Positions 44,068 to 54,854 of a stretch of DNA of 64,000 nucleotides are shown piece after piece. The stretch's first letter is position 1; each line of letters begins with the position of its first letter. A program made the position numbers and the translations under genes. The stretch lies in contig NW_026623056.1 in the NCBI RefSeq assembly GCF_023065955.2, forward strand, positions 89,775,256 through 89,839,255, given 5' to 3'. The notes beneath the pieces are model-generated. The model made no database searches. It was not told the origin of the DNA and was given only the letters and a program-made list of their open reading frames with translations. Source of the DNA: Ursus arctos. Its lineage: Eukaryota; Chordata; Mammalia; Carnivora; Ursidae.

Positions 44068-47037
44068 GGGAAAGTGGCCAAGGAGCAAGGCTGGAAGCTC
44101 CTGCAGACGTGGACCACTCAGCCACCACCACTGTGGGCACCTCTGAGAGGGGCACAGTGCCTGGCTGGCTGGAGATGGCGTTGAAAGACACTACTGGAGG
44201 CCAGAGGGGGAGACCAGGCATGGGGTAGGGTCCCTGGCAGATAAGGGCAGCATAGCCATTTCGGCACATGCTGGGCTGTTAGCGAAAAGGGGATAGATGT
44301 GGATCTGCCCTCCTGGAGCATAGCCTCTAACCAGAAAATCAGAACGTAAACACGTGCTCATGTACTTTACTGTATCATTAAAGACCACAATACTGGCAAG
44401 AGGAAAATGCTGGCCTCCAGCTGTCAGAGAAAGCCCTTCTCTTTGAGACCTTCGGGCTGAGTGGGGCAGTTGGTTAGACAAAGAGGGGCTTGGAGGGGAA
44501 TGGAGGCACACTTGTGAAGACTGAGTCAAGGAAGAGGTTGGTGATTTGGAGACCTGAGAGTAGGGAGTGTGGATGGAACTGAGAGCTAGGGGTGGGGGGC
44601 GGGAGAGAGGCTGCAGACACAGCTGGGACCAGATCAGGGACTGATGGCTCCAGTTAGGAATCCTGCTTTAGCCTTCAACAGAGGGGGTTCCCATATCTTC
44701 TGCTCTCGATCAAAGACAAATGAATAATAAGAGAAAACTGAGAGACCCCTGCAACATGCCCAAGGGTCAGATCAAATGGAAAAAATGGAATGCCAGCAAC
44801 TGCTGTGCAATCTCCCTCCGTCCAGATCGCTGCCACCGCCCCCTCCTGGAGCACCTGTCCTTCCGCGGACCTTGTTGAGGACCGTCCCTCCCCGCTCTGC
44901 CTTTTCAGTAGACCATCTACATATGGTGACAAAAGATGCTGGGACTTCTGTGCATTGTGTGGTCTGCTTAGTCCCAGGAAGGGTGATCGAATCACTGGTT
45001 TATACAAATTAGGGACCTCGAGTCTACCTCAGAGAGTCATGCCGAGTGGACGGTCTGGTCACACTGAAATGACACGCCTGCCTTTCGGCTCTACTTCGCT
45101 GTCAGTCAGAGAAACCCTGGACTCTGCTAACACCAAGGCCTGGGATCCGATGGGAGGGTCAGTTCTAAGGGCACCGGGCCAAGGAATGCTGGCGGATCTC
45201 GGAGGTTCTCATCGGAAATCTTTCCCACATGTAGTGCCTCGCTGGTTCTCATACACAACCCAGCACTGTCCTACTTATCTTCCATTGAGCATCCTGGGCC
45301 CCTGTGCCATGTAGTGCTCGCTCAGTTGCATTAAGAAGGAGCCATTCCCAGTCAGCGTGGCTGTTGAGAAACAGTAACATTGGCCCAAAAAGCAAATGCA
45401 CTCGGTGTGTGGTTTCCAATGGCCAGAATGGACTCGGACCAAGTCACAGAAGGAATCTCATTTAAGAATCACCCTTAGCAACTCATGGATGTGGCTTTTG
45501 CCCAAAGGAGATCATTCTACTGACTACCTCAAAATGTGTAATATTCAGTTCCAAGCAGTGAGGTAGAGCACCTGCACGTTAGACACCTGGAAGTCTCATA
45601 CCGGAAATTGTATTTGAGAATGAAAATATAAATCCTTATGACTTTGAAAGTGCTGTTGGGAAATTCTGGTGACAGTAGCAGCCCTCAGTATAGCAGGGAC
45701 CACACTGCACGTCAGCACATGGCAAGGACTGAATGGTGTGGAAGACCTGGGGTCTCATCCTCTGCCAACGGGGGAGCCTGCCCGTCAGGGATGCCCCCCT
45801 TTCATATCATCTCCTCGTGCTCCTGTGTTATATTGACTTCATGCTCTGGCAGGGCTGGTACAGAAGGCTGATGGGATCTCTTTCCAGGAGGCCTTAGCAG
45901 TAACTCTACGAACGTTTATGACAGTTCTTCCTCAGAATGGAGGATCACTCATCGGGTTAAGGTTGGGCGGGGGGGTGAATGAAGTCCTACCACTTCCATG
46001 ACCAGAGCTCTCACACCTCTGTGGGGGCCACATTATGGAAGCCATGGAAGGCCTCTGTATTACCAACACAAAATCTAAGACCCACAATTTCCTTCTAAAA
46101 GCCCTAGTTTCCATTTTTGTTCTAAAAGGCCGAGGACAAGACCAAGAACAACTGAAAATATATAGTTTTTTTTTTTTTTTCCCACAGACTAGTGAAATAC
46201 TTGTTCTTTCCTTACTGGGGACAGATACTACTCCATGTATTTGGTGGTTTAAAAATCATTAACAACTTCTGTGTAGAGCAGAAGTGAATAAGAAGTAACC
46301 CATGATTATGAGAATGCTGCTCACATGGGGGAAAATATGTGGGACATTCAAGAAGTCCTGGAACCTCCACAGCCAAATGACATGGCCAATTGTCCTTCTC
46401 TTTGTTTTTTAGCCAAGGTCATACTCTTCATACTACATGTCACTGTGCTCGCGGTACACGGCAAATGCTATGTATTTGTACTTCTGGGGGCAGTAAGCGT
46501 CCTTGAAAGAATAACCACATTTCTCTTGGTGTTAACTAACATTTTTTTCCTCCTAAGTTAAACAACTTATTTGTGAAAAAGTCTTTTCTCACATAAGATA
46601 TTCCACGAAGTATAGATGATTAACAAGTAAGTGTGTGATACGCAAATCAACCAACCTCAACCTACCTGAAATTTTTAAAGGAAAAAAAAAAACTCAACAC
46701 TGATTTTTTATGTGATTGCTCTACTCTTAAAAACCCATCTGCTTTACCAGAAAGAATTCCTGATCATGTAGACTTTCGTCCCTACGGTTGCCGGAATATT
46801 GGCCTAATAAAAGAAATGTTTCTTGTGTCTCTCAAACAAAAGACAATATGAAGGCTAAGTTCCTTCATTCTCTCATCATGGAAACAACTGTGTTACAGTC
46901 TATTTACTCTGCAAACATAAAACCCGTTTCTCATGTTCTGAGGGGCTATATTCCCCACCCGTTCCCCATTACAACTTTAAAATATAGAGTTTTTCTCAGG
47001 GTTGAGGGAGAAAATGCTGAATCTTAGTCACATCTGA
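44068..47037. other. Repeat-poor, moderately GC-rich DNA
   Basis: I recognise no transposon. It holds several frames of 70-112 aa and one of 174 aa (44790-45314, separate entry). A T-run (about 46169-46181) is the only simple repeat of note. Confidence 0.35.
44790..45314 (+). CDS. Unidentified 174-codon open frame (probably not a gene)
   Basis: Second-longest frame of the plus strand. The product is Ser/Thr/Pro/Leu-rich. It has scattered cysteines (a C-W-D-F-C-A-L-C group around residue 50) but no zinc-binding spacing, signal peptide or membrane segment that I can name. An overlapping 78-aa frame in another phase and a 110-aa minus-strand frame show that stops are rare locally. No credible splice or poly(A) context was found. 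Confidence 0.12.
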   Translation: MPATAVQSPSVQIAATAPSWSTCPSADLVEDRPSPLCLFSRPSTYGDKRCWDFCALCGLLSPRKGDRITGLYKLGTSSLPQRVMPSGRSGHTEMTRLPFGSTSLSVRETLDSANTKAWDPMGGSVLRAPGQGMLADLGGSHRKSFPHVVPRWFSYTTQHCPTYLPLSILGPCAM

Positions 47038-47537
47038 ATAGATTTCCTGTTGCTGATGTAACCCATTATCACACACTTAGTGGCTTAAAACAGCAGAAGT
47101 TCATTATCTTACACTTCTGGAACTTAGAAGTTGGATATGCGTCCCACTGGGTTAAAATCGAGGTGAGCAGGGCTGTGTTCATTCTGGGGGCTCCGAAGGG
47201 AGACTCTATTTTTTTGCCTTTTCCAGCTTTTAGGGGCCACTCGAACTTCCTAGCTGTGGCCTCTTCCTGCATGTCCAAGTTCAGTTCCACTGCCTCTCTC
47301 CAACCCTTCTTTGGTCACACCTCTCTCTGACCACACATGGGAGAGGCCTTCTGCTTGTAAGGGCTTGTGTGATTAGACTGGGCCCTCCTGGATAACCTAG
47401 GATAATCTTTTCATCTCAAGGTCACTTAATTGCATCTGTAACCCCAATTCCCTAATGCCATGTAATGTTCCATATTCACGGGTTTAAGGAAGTAAAATGT
47501 AGGCACCTTTGGGAGGCATTTTTTCTCCCTACCACAA
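47038..47537 (-). mobile_element. MLT1-type solo LTR, minus strand
   Basis: The plus strand shows reversed MLT1: 'tgctgatgtaacccattatc', 'agtggcttaaaacagcaga', 'ttatcttacacttctggaac', 'ccttttccagcttttaggg', 'gcccctcctggataac' in altered form, 'ctcaaggtcacttaattgc', 'atattcacgggtttaagga' and 'tttgggaggcattttttctc'. Confidence 0.88.
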
Positions 47538-47815
47538 TACCTTTATATATATAATTACCTTTCTGAAATAATGCCCCACTTATAAAAATTGTGTACCCCA
47601 CAATGCCAAATATAAACTCATTATGCCAATCTGTATTCTCTTAGTCTCAGAAGTCAGAGATGGGAAAGAAAACATCAAGTCATCACAATCACTTTTTAGG
47701 AATCAAAATAAAGTTTCACCTGCCAGAGATTTTCATGTGTGGCAAAAATAACTGATTTCATAAGTTATCCATGGTATATTCTTTAATACTATGTTCTAAA
47801 TAGTAATTGAGCAGA
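47538..47815. other. Unannotated AT-rich DNA
   Basis: A 280-bp spacer between an LTR and an L1 with no recognisable element. Confidence 0.35.
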
Positions 47816-47819
47816 TTTT

Positions 47820-48802
47820 TTTAAAGGAATTATTACTGGAGAAGATATTTCCAAATGACATATCTGATAAAGGGTTAGTATTCAAAATATATGAAGAACT
47901 TGTAAAATCAATACCCCAAAAATGAATAATCCAATTAAAAATGGGCAAAAGCCATGAATAGACATTTTTCCAAAGAAGACATACAGATGGCCAACAGACA
48001 CATGAAAAGATGTTCAACATTACTTATCATCAGGAAAATGTAAATCAAAACCACAGTGAGATATCACCTGACAGCTGTGAGAATAGCTAAAATCAACAAC
48101 ACAAGAAACAACAAGTGTTGGCGAGGATGCAGAGAAAGGGGAACTCTCGAGCATTATTGGTGGGAATGCAAGCTGGTATGGCCAATCTGGAAAACAGTAT
48201 GGAGGTTCCTCAAAAAGTTAGAAGTACCCTACCATTCAGCAATTGCACTACTAGGTATTTACCCAAAGAATACAAAAACACTAATTCAAAGGGACACATG
48301 CACTCTGATGTTTATAGGAGCATTATCAACAATAGCCAAGCTATGGAAACAGGCAGTGTCCATCGACTGATGAATGGATAAAGAAGATGTATATATATAT
48401 ACACAACAGAATATTACTCAACCATAAAAAAGAATGAAATCTTGCATTTGCAATGACATGGACAGAGCTAGAGTGTTATGCTAAGTGAAATAAGTCAGCT
48501 AGAGAAAGAGAAACACCATATGATCCCATTCATATGTGAATTTTAGAAACAAAACAAACGAGTAAAGGGGGAAAAAGAGGGAGAGAGATTGAAACCAAGA
48601 AACAGACTCCTAATTCTAGAGAACACACTGATGGTCCCCCGAGAGGATGTATGTGGGAGGACGGGAGAAACAGGTGATGGAATGAAGGAGAGCACCTGAC
48701 CTGATGAGCACCGGATTGTGCGGAAGTGTTAATCACTATATTGTATACAAGAAGCTAGTATTCCACTGTATGTTAACTAACTGGAATTTAAATAAAAACT
48801 TA
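47820..48802 (+). mobile_element. L1, 5'-truncated, ORF2 end plus 3' UTR
   Basis: Starts inside ORF2 ('tctgataaagggttagtatt', 'ccaattaaaaatgggcaaaa', 'catttttccaaagaagacat') and runs through the 3' UTR ('gaatattactcaaccataaa', 'ctaagtgaaataagtcagct') to 'ggaatttaaataaaaactta'. A SINEC has inserted into the last bases, and the L1 end repeats after it at 49015-49027. Confidence 0.93.
48056..48370 (+). pseudogene. L1 ORF2p C-terminal Cys-rich region, still open
   Basis: A 104-codon frame in the correct ORF2 phase. Residues 21-38 hold the Cys-rich motif in full, C-x3-C-x7-H-x4-C (CWRGCRERGTLEHYWWEC). It is followed by the conserved 'W..VWRFLKKL' and 'ALLGIYPKNTKTLIQRDTC' segments. The domain contributes to RNA binding in active L1. 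Upstream ORF2 is missing, so the piece is non-functional. The frame breaks at the expected end of the family similarity. Confidence 0.85.
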
Positions 48803-49014
48803 GGGGCGCCTGGGTGGCACAGCGGTTAAGCGTCTGCCTTCGGCTCAGGGCGTGATCCCGGCGTTCTGGGATCGAGCCCCACATCAGGCTCCTCCGCTAT
48901 GAGCCTGCTTCTTCCTCTCCCACTCCCCCTGCTTGTGTTCCCTCTCTCGCTGGCTGTCTCTATCTCTGTCGAATAAATAAATAAAATCTTTAAAAAAAAA
49001 ATAAATAAATAAAT
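48803..49014 (+). mobile_element. SINEC, young arctoid-type, inserted in an L1 tail
   Basis: Least-diverged copy in the window: 'ggggcgcctgggtggcacag', 'gcgtgatcccggcgttctgg', 'caggctcctccgctatgag', 'ctcgctggctgtctctatc', tail of AAAT units. Perfect 13-bp duplication AAATAAAAACTTA at 48790-48802 and 49015-49027. Confidence 0.97.
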
Positions 49015-49060
49015 AAATAAAAACTTAAAAAATAAACAAAAGTAAGAGACAGTAAAAAAA

Positions 49061-49072
49061 GGGGGGGGGGAT
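49061..49072. repeat. G homopolymer
   Basis: Run of about 10 G after an A-run, just beyond the L1/SINEC pair. Confidence 0.8.
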
Positions 49073-49255
49073 TTTTACTGACTTGTATAAGCTAATGCCC
49101 ATATTCTTCTGTTGGTATTTTTCATTGGAAACACAAAGACATGAAAGACTTTGAGTTAAAATAATCAGTGTAGCTAAAATCTAATGTCTTCTTTCCTGCC
49201 CAAAGTTCCCTGATAAAAGAAACTGCTAAATTTCTTAACAAATGTTAGGCTTCTG

Positions 49256-49437
49256 GAGCACCTGGTGGATCAGTAGGTTAAGCGTCCAACTCAGGTTGTG
49301 ATCTCAGGGTCAGGGAATCGGGCCCTGAGTCAGGCTCTGCACTCAGTGCCGAGGCTGCTTGGGATTCTCTCTCTTTCTCCCTCGGTCCCTCCCCCCCAAC
49401 CCTAGTTCGTGATCTCTTAGAAAAAAATAAATAAATA
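49256..49437 (+). mobile_element. SINEC, older, head deleted
   Basis: 'ggagcacctggtggatcag', 'agcgtccaactcaggttgtg', 'gaggctgcttgggattctc', tail 'aaaaaataaataaataaa'. A short deletion joins 'ccaactc' to 'aggttgtgatctcag'. Flanks GGCTTCT and GGGCTTCC may be a degraded duplication. Confidence 0.85.
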
Positions 49438-50130
49438 AAGGTCGGGCTTCCCTTTCCTAGTGAGACTTTTCACTATTATATATTTGATTTAAGCCTGTTT
49501 TTAATGACCCTGCAAATCACCACAGTTTTAAATAAAATGTCTACATCTACAGTATCTACAGCAATTAGAATCATCCTGTAAAGGCAGAAATAAAATTAAA
49601 TATACTGTTTGATTTTTTTTTTTGTTTCTTTTAAGCAAACTCTGATTGGGATATACAGAATAACAAGTCAATGAAATGGTTAATGACATTTCTATATGGA
49701 CATTAACATAGATGTTAATAAGTATTAGAAAGTTCTAGAATGCTATACAGGAACTGGTTATCAAATTACTCTGACATTCTTTTTTTGGATTTCTTTTTTC
49801 TTGGTACACATGGGACTCGGCACCTTTATAAACCAAACCAAACCAAACCAAGCCACATAACATACAATAATATGTATGAGGATTTCTCCTTGCCTTGAAC
49901 ACTGGGAAAACCCGCAGAACAAACCAGATTTGCTTTGCTAAAGACTGTGTAGAGTCTGAATCTTTTGACTATCCTAAACCCAGACTAGCACTGGAAAACG
50001 GACCCCAAATGTCTTTGGTACACCATTGTCTGCTTCATATTCTAGTCAGAATCTAATTTATTCACTCATAGCTACAGGATGATACTTAGTGCCTTCCTTC
50101 TGGTAACACAATAAATGTTATTTTACCTAT
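49438..50130. other. Unannotated AT-rich DNA
   Basis: No element is recognised. An AACCA tandem (about 49830-49851) is present. Confidence 0.35.
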
Positions 50131-50137
50131 AAAGGCA

Positions 50138-50321
50138 GAGGGGCGGGGGGTGGGGGAATGGGATAGGCTGGTGATGGGTAGTAAGGAGGGCACGTATTGC
50201 ATGGAGCACTGGGTGTTATACGCAAGTAATGAATCATGGAACTTTACATCGAAAACTAGGGATGTACTATATGGTGACTAACATGATATAATTAAAATAA
50301 ATAAATAAATAAAACAACAAA
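50138..50321 (+). mobile_element. Young L1 3' end (about 180 bp)
   Basis: 'gggataggctggtgatggg', 'gtaaggagggcacgtattg', 'actgggtgttatacgcaag', 'gtactatatggtgactaac' and an AAAT tail. A short AAAGGCA flank is at 50131-50137 and 50322-50328. Confidence 0.9.
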
Positions 50322-50457
50322 AAAGGCAATCTTGATGACCTTGAAAATGGTTATTTGCAAGGATGCAGCTCTGGGTTTAACATTCCATGTGGTTTTCACA
50401 CATAATGACTTCCAAATATTTGATTAATTGTCCATATTTTTATCTAGGTTTTAATTC

Positions 50458-50504
50458 AGAAATGAAGTTTATTTTTAAAAAGAAATAAGAAATGAAGTTT
50501 ATTT
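50458..50504. repeat. 30-bp tandem duplication
   Basis: The 17-mer AGAAATGAAGTTTATTT is at 50458-50474 and 50488-50504, a period of 30 bp. Confidence 0.85.
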
Positions 50505-50750
50505 GTAAGTTTTTGAGCTTTTGGCTTTCATATGTATTCAGTTTATCCAAGCTATCCAGGCTCCCAAGTTCAGGTCGTGCATGGTTTTTCTGAAGCATAT
50601 TGAGACTTGACAGAAGGTACGTTTTATTGCTACTGCTTTTAATTGCCGACATTATTTCAGGACTGAAAGAAAGTGTTTAGGAGGCTATTTAATTCATATA
50701 GAGTTCCTAAGGAAATTTCTGGCAACAATTGAACTACAGCTATATTTCTA

Positions 50751-50752
<2 letters not shown>

Positions 50753-50799
<47 letters not shown>
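50753..50799. repeat. (TCTA)n microsatellite
   Basis: About 11-12 near-perfect tetranucleotide units; a typical polymorphic STR. Confidence 0.97.
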
Positions 50800-50801
<2 letters not shown>

Positions 50802-51868
50802 TGTTTTCCTTTTGCATCTTAGGATTTCTATTGTAGTTTGTAAATCTGTGACTCTCTTGTGGTTCGCCTGCCTCCTCCTCAAGATTCTGTCCCATTGGTG
50901 GGTGTTGTAGCCAGCTGGCTGAGTCGGGCCATTCCAGGACACGTGAAAGTCTGCATGCCTTGTTCTTCAAGGTCAGTTACAAATAATTCTTCGGTTTTCA
51001 CACAGCACACCAAAGTAGAGTGGGGAAGGCAGGAAGGTGGCAGATTTCTGAGATGTTCTGCAAGCCATCTTCCCATCTTCGGGCATTCAGCCTCATCTAA
51101 AACCTGCCTAGTTGGAATTTGGGCCTCCCATTGAAAAGTTGAGGTTAAACTGTTCAGACTCCATGGTGAAAGAGAAGGCTAGCTTCCAGGGTTTGTAAAA
51201 GGAAGCAGATGTTATTTTAATGAAAGGAGAGTATTATAGTCCAGCTCCCCATGATGGTTTCTACTAGCTTGGACACGCCATCTTGTTGAAAGAGACATAA
51301 ATCTTCGTAACAGATTGACAGAGCTGCTTTCACAGTATATAGAAAGTAACAGACTTGGGGCAGCAAAGTAAATTCCACACCAAATGCATGAGACACTGAG
51401 TGTTTCTTGGTCCATGTTCATGTGGTGTAGTCATAAGAATCAAGCGTGAGTATGCATGTGTGCCTTGAATCATATTAAGTGTCTACCAGGTATACAGGGT
51501 TGTCAGAATAAATTAAAATTGCTTTCTCAATTACATCAAACATCAAACATCAATGTGGTAAAGCACAATAATGATAGCAATTTAGCCACAAGTGTTTCCA
51601 GCAGATGACATGCTGGACTTTATTCAAGTGTAGAAATAAATCAAATCACTACAGTTAGAGTTTGGGGATAGCTACACTACGTGTGTGTACCAGAAACTGT
51701 TTGGAAGGTTATTACAAACACGAAATTTAGCAAGGGATTACCACTTCTCTGTGGATACCGGTTATGACAGCAAGGTCCCTCAATAGTTAGTGTTGCTGCT
51801 GAAAGTTACCAATCACATTGCCTCAGGAGACGCTGACATACAGGGAAGCCCTCAACTAGGCAAACTTC
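50800..51868. other. Unannotated DNA
   Basis: No repeat is recognised. Frames of 65-91 aa are without motifs. Confidence 0.35.
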
Positions 51869-51940
51869 AAAACTAAAATTTATTCATGTCTCCTGCCCAT
51901 TTTTTAATTGGATTATTTGTTTCTTGGGTATTAAGTTGTA

Positions 51941-52264
51941 TCAGTTCTTTATACATTTTTGATAGTAACGCTTAATCGGATATGTCAAATATCTTCTCCC
52001 ATTCCGTAGGTTGCCGGTTAGTTTTGTTGTTTCCTCCTCTGTGCAGAAGCTTTTTATTTTGATGCAGTCCCAATAGTTTATTTTTGTTTTTATTTCCCTT
52101 GCCTTAGGAGACATATTTAGAAAAATGTGGCTATGGCCAATGTCGGAGACATTACTGCCTGTGCTCTCTTCTAGGATTTTTATGGTTTCAGGTCTCACAT
52201 TTTGGTCCTTAACCCATTTTGAGTTTATTTTTGTGTATGATGGAAGAAAGTGGTCCCGTTTCAT
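51941..52264 (-). pseudogene. L1 ORF2p internal fragment in the inverted half
   Basis: A 107-codon minus-strand frame whose residues follow L1 ORF2p downstream of the polymerase. It starts with an [19 protein letters not shown] stretch. Later come '[17 protein letters not shown]', '[15 protein letters not shown]' and '[10 protein letters not shown]'. It is open because the insertion is fairly young, but it lacks the rest of ORF2. Confidence 0.8.
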
Positions 52265-52983
52265 TCTTTTGCATGGAGCTGACCAGTGTTCCCAACGACA
52301 TTTGTTGAAGAGACTGTCTTCTTCCCATTGTATATATTCTTTCCTCCATTGTTGAAGATTAATTGACCATAGAGTTGTGGGTTTATTTCTGGGTTTTTTT
52401 AATCCTGCTCCATTGATCTATGTGCCTGTTTTTGTGTCAGTACCATACTGTTTTCAATACTACAGCTTTGTGATATAACCTGAAGTCTGAAATTGTAATA
52501 CCTCCAGTTTTGTTTTTCTGTTTCAAGATTGCTTTGGCTTTGGGGGTATTTTGTGGTTCCATACAAGTTTTGGAATTGTTGGTTCAAGCTATTCAGATGG
52601 CCAAAAGACACAAGAAAAGATGCTCAACATCACTCAACATCAGGGAAATGTAATAATAACAAAAATGAGATATCACCTCACTCTTGTCAGAACGGCTAAA
52701 ATCAACAATACGAGAAACAACAGGTGTTGACAAAGTTGCAGAGAAAGGGGAACCCGCGGTGGGAATGCAAACTGGTGCAGCCGCTCTGGAAAACAGCATG
52801 ATGGTTCCTCAAAAAGTTAAAAATATAACTACCCTATGATCTAGTAAACACACTACTGGGTATTTACCCCCAAAATACAAAAGCACTAATTCAGAGGGAT
52901 ACATGCACTCCAGTGTTTATTGCAGCATTATTGACAATAGCCAAACTATGGAAGCAGCCCTAGTGTCCACTGATAGATGAACA

Positions 52984-53117
52984 GATAAAGAAGATGTGGC
53001 ATATATGTATATATATGTGCATATATACATATGTGTGCATATATGTACATATACATATGTGTGCATATACACACATATGTGTGTGCATATATACATATAT
53101 GCCACATCTTCTTTATC
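52984..53117. repeat. Perfect inverted repeat, 31-bp arms
   Basis: Arms 52984-53014 and 53087-53117 are exact reverse complements. They consist of GATAAAGAAGATGTGGC followed by an alternating AT/TG end. The 72-bp spacer is a TG/CA/TA alternating tract that can also pair partly with itself. The arm is normal L1 3' sequence; the reversed copy is the anomaly. Confidence 0.95.
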
Positions 53118-53119
53118 AA

Positions 53120-53235
53120 TCATACATAGATATTCCATTATACAATTGAATATTATCCCATTATATATACAATATAATATAATAATATAGTATATATAAT
53201 ACATATAATATAATGCATATACATATATATAATGG
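53120..53235. repeat. AT-rich low-complexity tract
   Basis: TATAA-type repeats between the fold-back and the resumption of L1 at 'aatggaatagtattcagcc'. Confidence 0.8.
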
Positions 53236-53668
53236 AATAGTATTCAGCCAAAGAAAGGAATGAAATCTGGCCATCTGCAACAACATGGATGAAGTTAGAG
53301 AGTGTTATGCTAAGTGAAATAAGTCAGAGAAAGACAAATACCATATGATCTCACTTATCTATAGAATTTAAGAAACCAAACAAATGAGGAAAGGGGAAAA
53401 AAAAGAGAGGGAGAGAGAGACAAATCAAGAAACAGACTCTTAACTATTGAGAACACCGATGGTCACCAGAGGGGAGGGGGTGGGGGGATGGGGAAATAGG
53501 TGATAGGGATGAAGGAGGGCACCTGCTGTGACGAGCACCGGGTATGGTATGGAAGTACTGAGTCACTATATTGTACACCGGACACTAACGTAACACTGTA
53601 TGTTAACTATGCTGGAATTAAAATTTAAAAACATAATAAATAAAGATAAATGATAAATGAAATTTATT

Positions 53669-54625
53669 TGATCTATCTATACAAAATCAAGATGATTAAA
53701 ATACGGAGAAAAATGCATGAGAGATATAGACACAGAGCATACAGAGCACTAAATAAATACACCGAGAAAAGGTTATCCTGGCAAAAGCCCTGTAAATGCA
53801 TCAATCTAACTTGTGAAGTAAATTCAATATTCAAAATGGATTTGAGAACAATTATTATCTTACACAAGCTGGTTTTGGAGATGTGTGCACATAGACATGA
53901 ATACATTTAAGATATTTTAGTGACGTTAAGATATGAAATGAATGAAATTGAATAAAGAGCGATATCAATTGTAGTGCTTGTTTTACCGTGTAAACACATT
54001 TTTATATTAAAAAGTGACTTCAATAGTTATTCTAACAACCTATTACTATGGTACAAAATATGAAATATATGCTCTGACTATTGGTAAGAGCGAGACTTTA
54101 TATTTTGCTGACATAAAGCACAGAATACGGCATTCGCGCTCAGGTATGCAGTGGCATGCTGCCAGGTTATGGGGTATCATCGTGTGTGAGAGCCCTCTAC
54201 CAGCAGAAAAGAAGAAACCGGATCTGTCAGGACTGTTTTCCTGAGGCATGATGCAAATCATTCTCTCTCAAGGCTCATCCTTAGTTATACAGCTGCAGAG
54301 AACGTCTGATCTAGGATTTGTGCCAAATGTTATATTCTATACAGGAAAATGGGACAAATCTGCAAAATTCTAGCTGGGGCTGAAATGAGTAATTTATGTC
54401 TCAGTTGTTCAATTAGATTTAATTTGATAATTCTTATTAAATTCAGAATGACATTTAAAAAGAGTTCTGATATTTCCAGTCTTTCTTTTTCTGCTGTGAG
54501 GTAGAAAGATGGCTGCCTCTATGTCTGAACTTGGTGGACTCGCTGTGTGAGCATGAGTGTGTGTGTACAGATATATACACACGTGCAGATAACTGCATAA
54601 GACAAAGCTTAATTAACGTGTACTT
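53669..54625. other. Unannotated AT-rich DNA
   Basis: No element is recognised. Opposite-strand frames of 86 and 77 aa overlap at 53650-53910. Confidence 0.35.
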
Positions 54626-54639
54626 TCCACCTGTTTTCT

Positions 54640-54840
54640 TTTTCTTTTTTTTAAGATTTTATTTATTTATTCGACAGAGATAGAGACAGCCAGCGAGAGA
54701 GGGAACACAAGCAGGGGGAGTGGGAGAGGAAGAAGCAGGCTCATAGCGGAAGAGCCTGATGTGGGGCTCGATCCCATCACGCCGGGATCACGCCCTGAGC
54801 CGAAGGCAGATGCTTAACCGCTGTGCCACCCAGGCGCCCC
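54640..54840 (-). mobile_element. SINEC, young arctoid-type, minus strand
   Basis: The plus strand runs from the T-rich tail through 'agagagggaacacaagcagg', 'gaagaagcaggctcatagcg' and 'gatgtggggctcgatcccat' to the reversed head 'tgccacccaggcgcccc'. Perfect 14-bp duplication TCCACCTGTTTTCT at 54626-54639 and 54841-54854. Confidence 0.97.
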
Positions 54841-54854
54841 TCCACCTGTTTTCT

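Larger units (their letters stand above)
51885..53654 (+). mobile_element. L1 with 5' inversion (twin priming), 1.77 kb
   Basis: 51885-52588 is reversed ORF2 ('tcctctgtgcagaagcttt', 'ttaacccattttgagttta', 'ctccattgatctatgtgcc', 'ttgctttggctttggggg'). 52590-53654 is forward ORF2 end plus 3' UTR ('agatggccaaaagacacaag' to 'tgttaactatgctggaatt'). The two parts meet in L1 coordinates with only about 25 bases lost ('…gaagacatgaata' | 'cagatggcc…'), as twin priming predicts. The duplication AACTAAAATTTATT/AAATGAAATTTATT is at 51871-51884 and 53655-53668. A fold-back repeat sits in the forward part. Confidence 0.88.

Noticed and set aside
52917..53204. 95-aa Tyr/Ile/Cys-rich frame and a 64-aa frame on the other strand
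   Set aside because: Both come from the fold-back and AT/TG repeat inside an L1.
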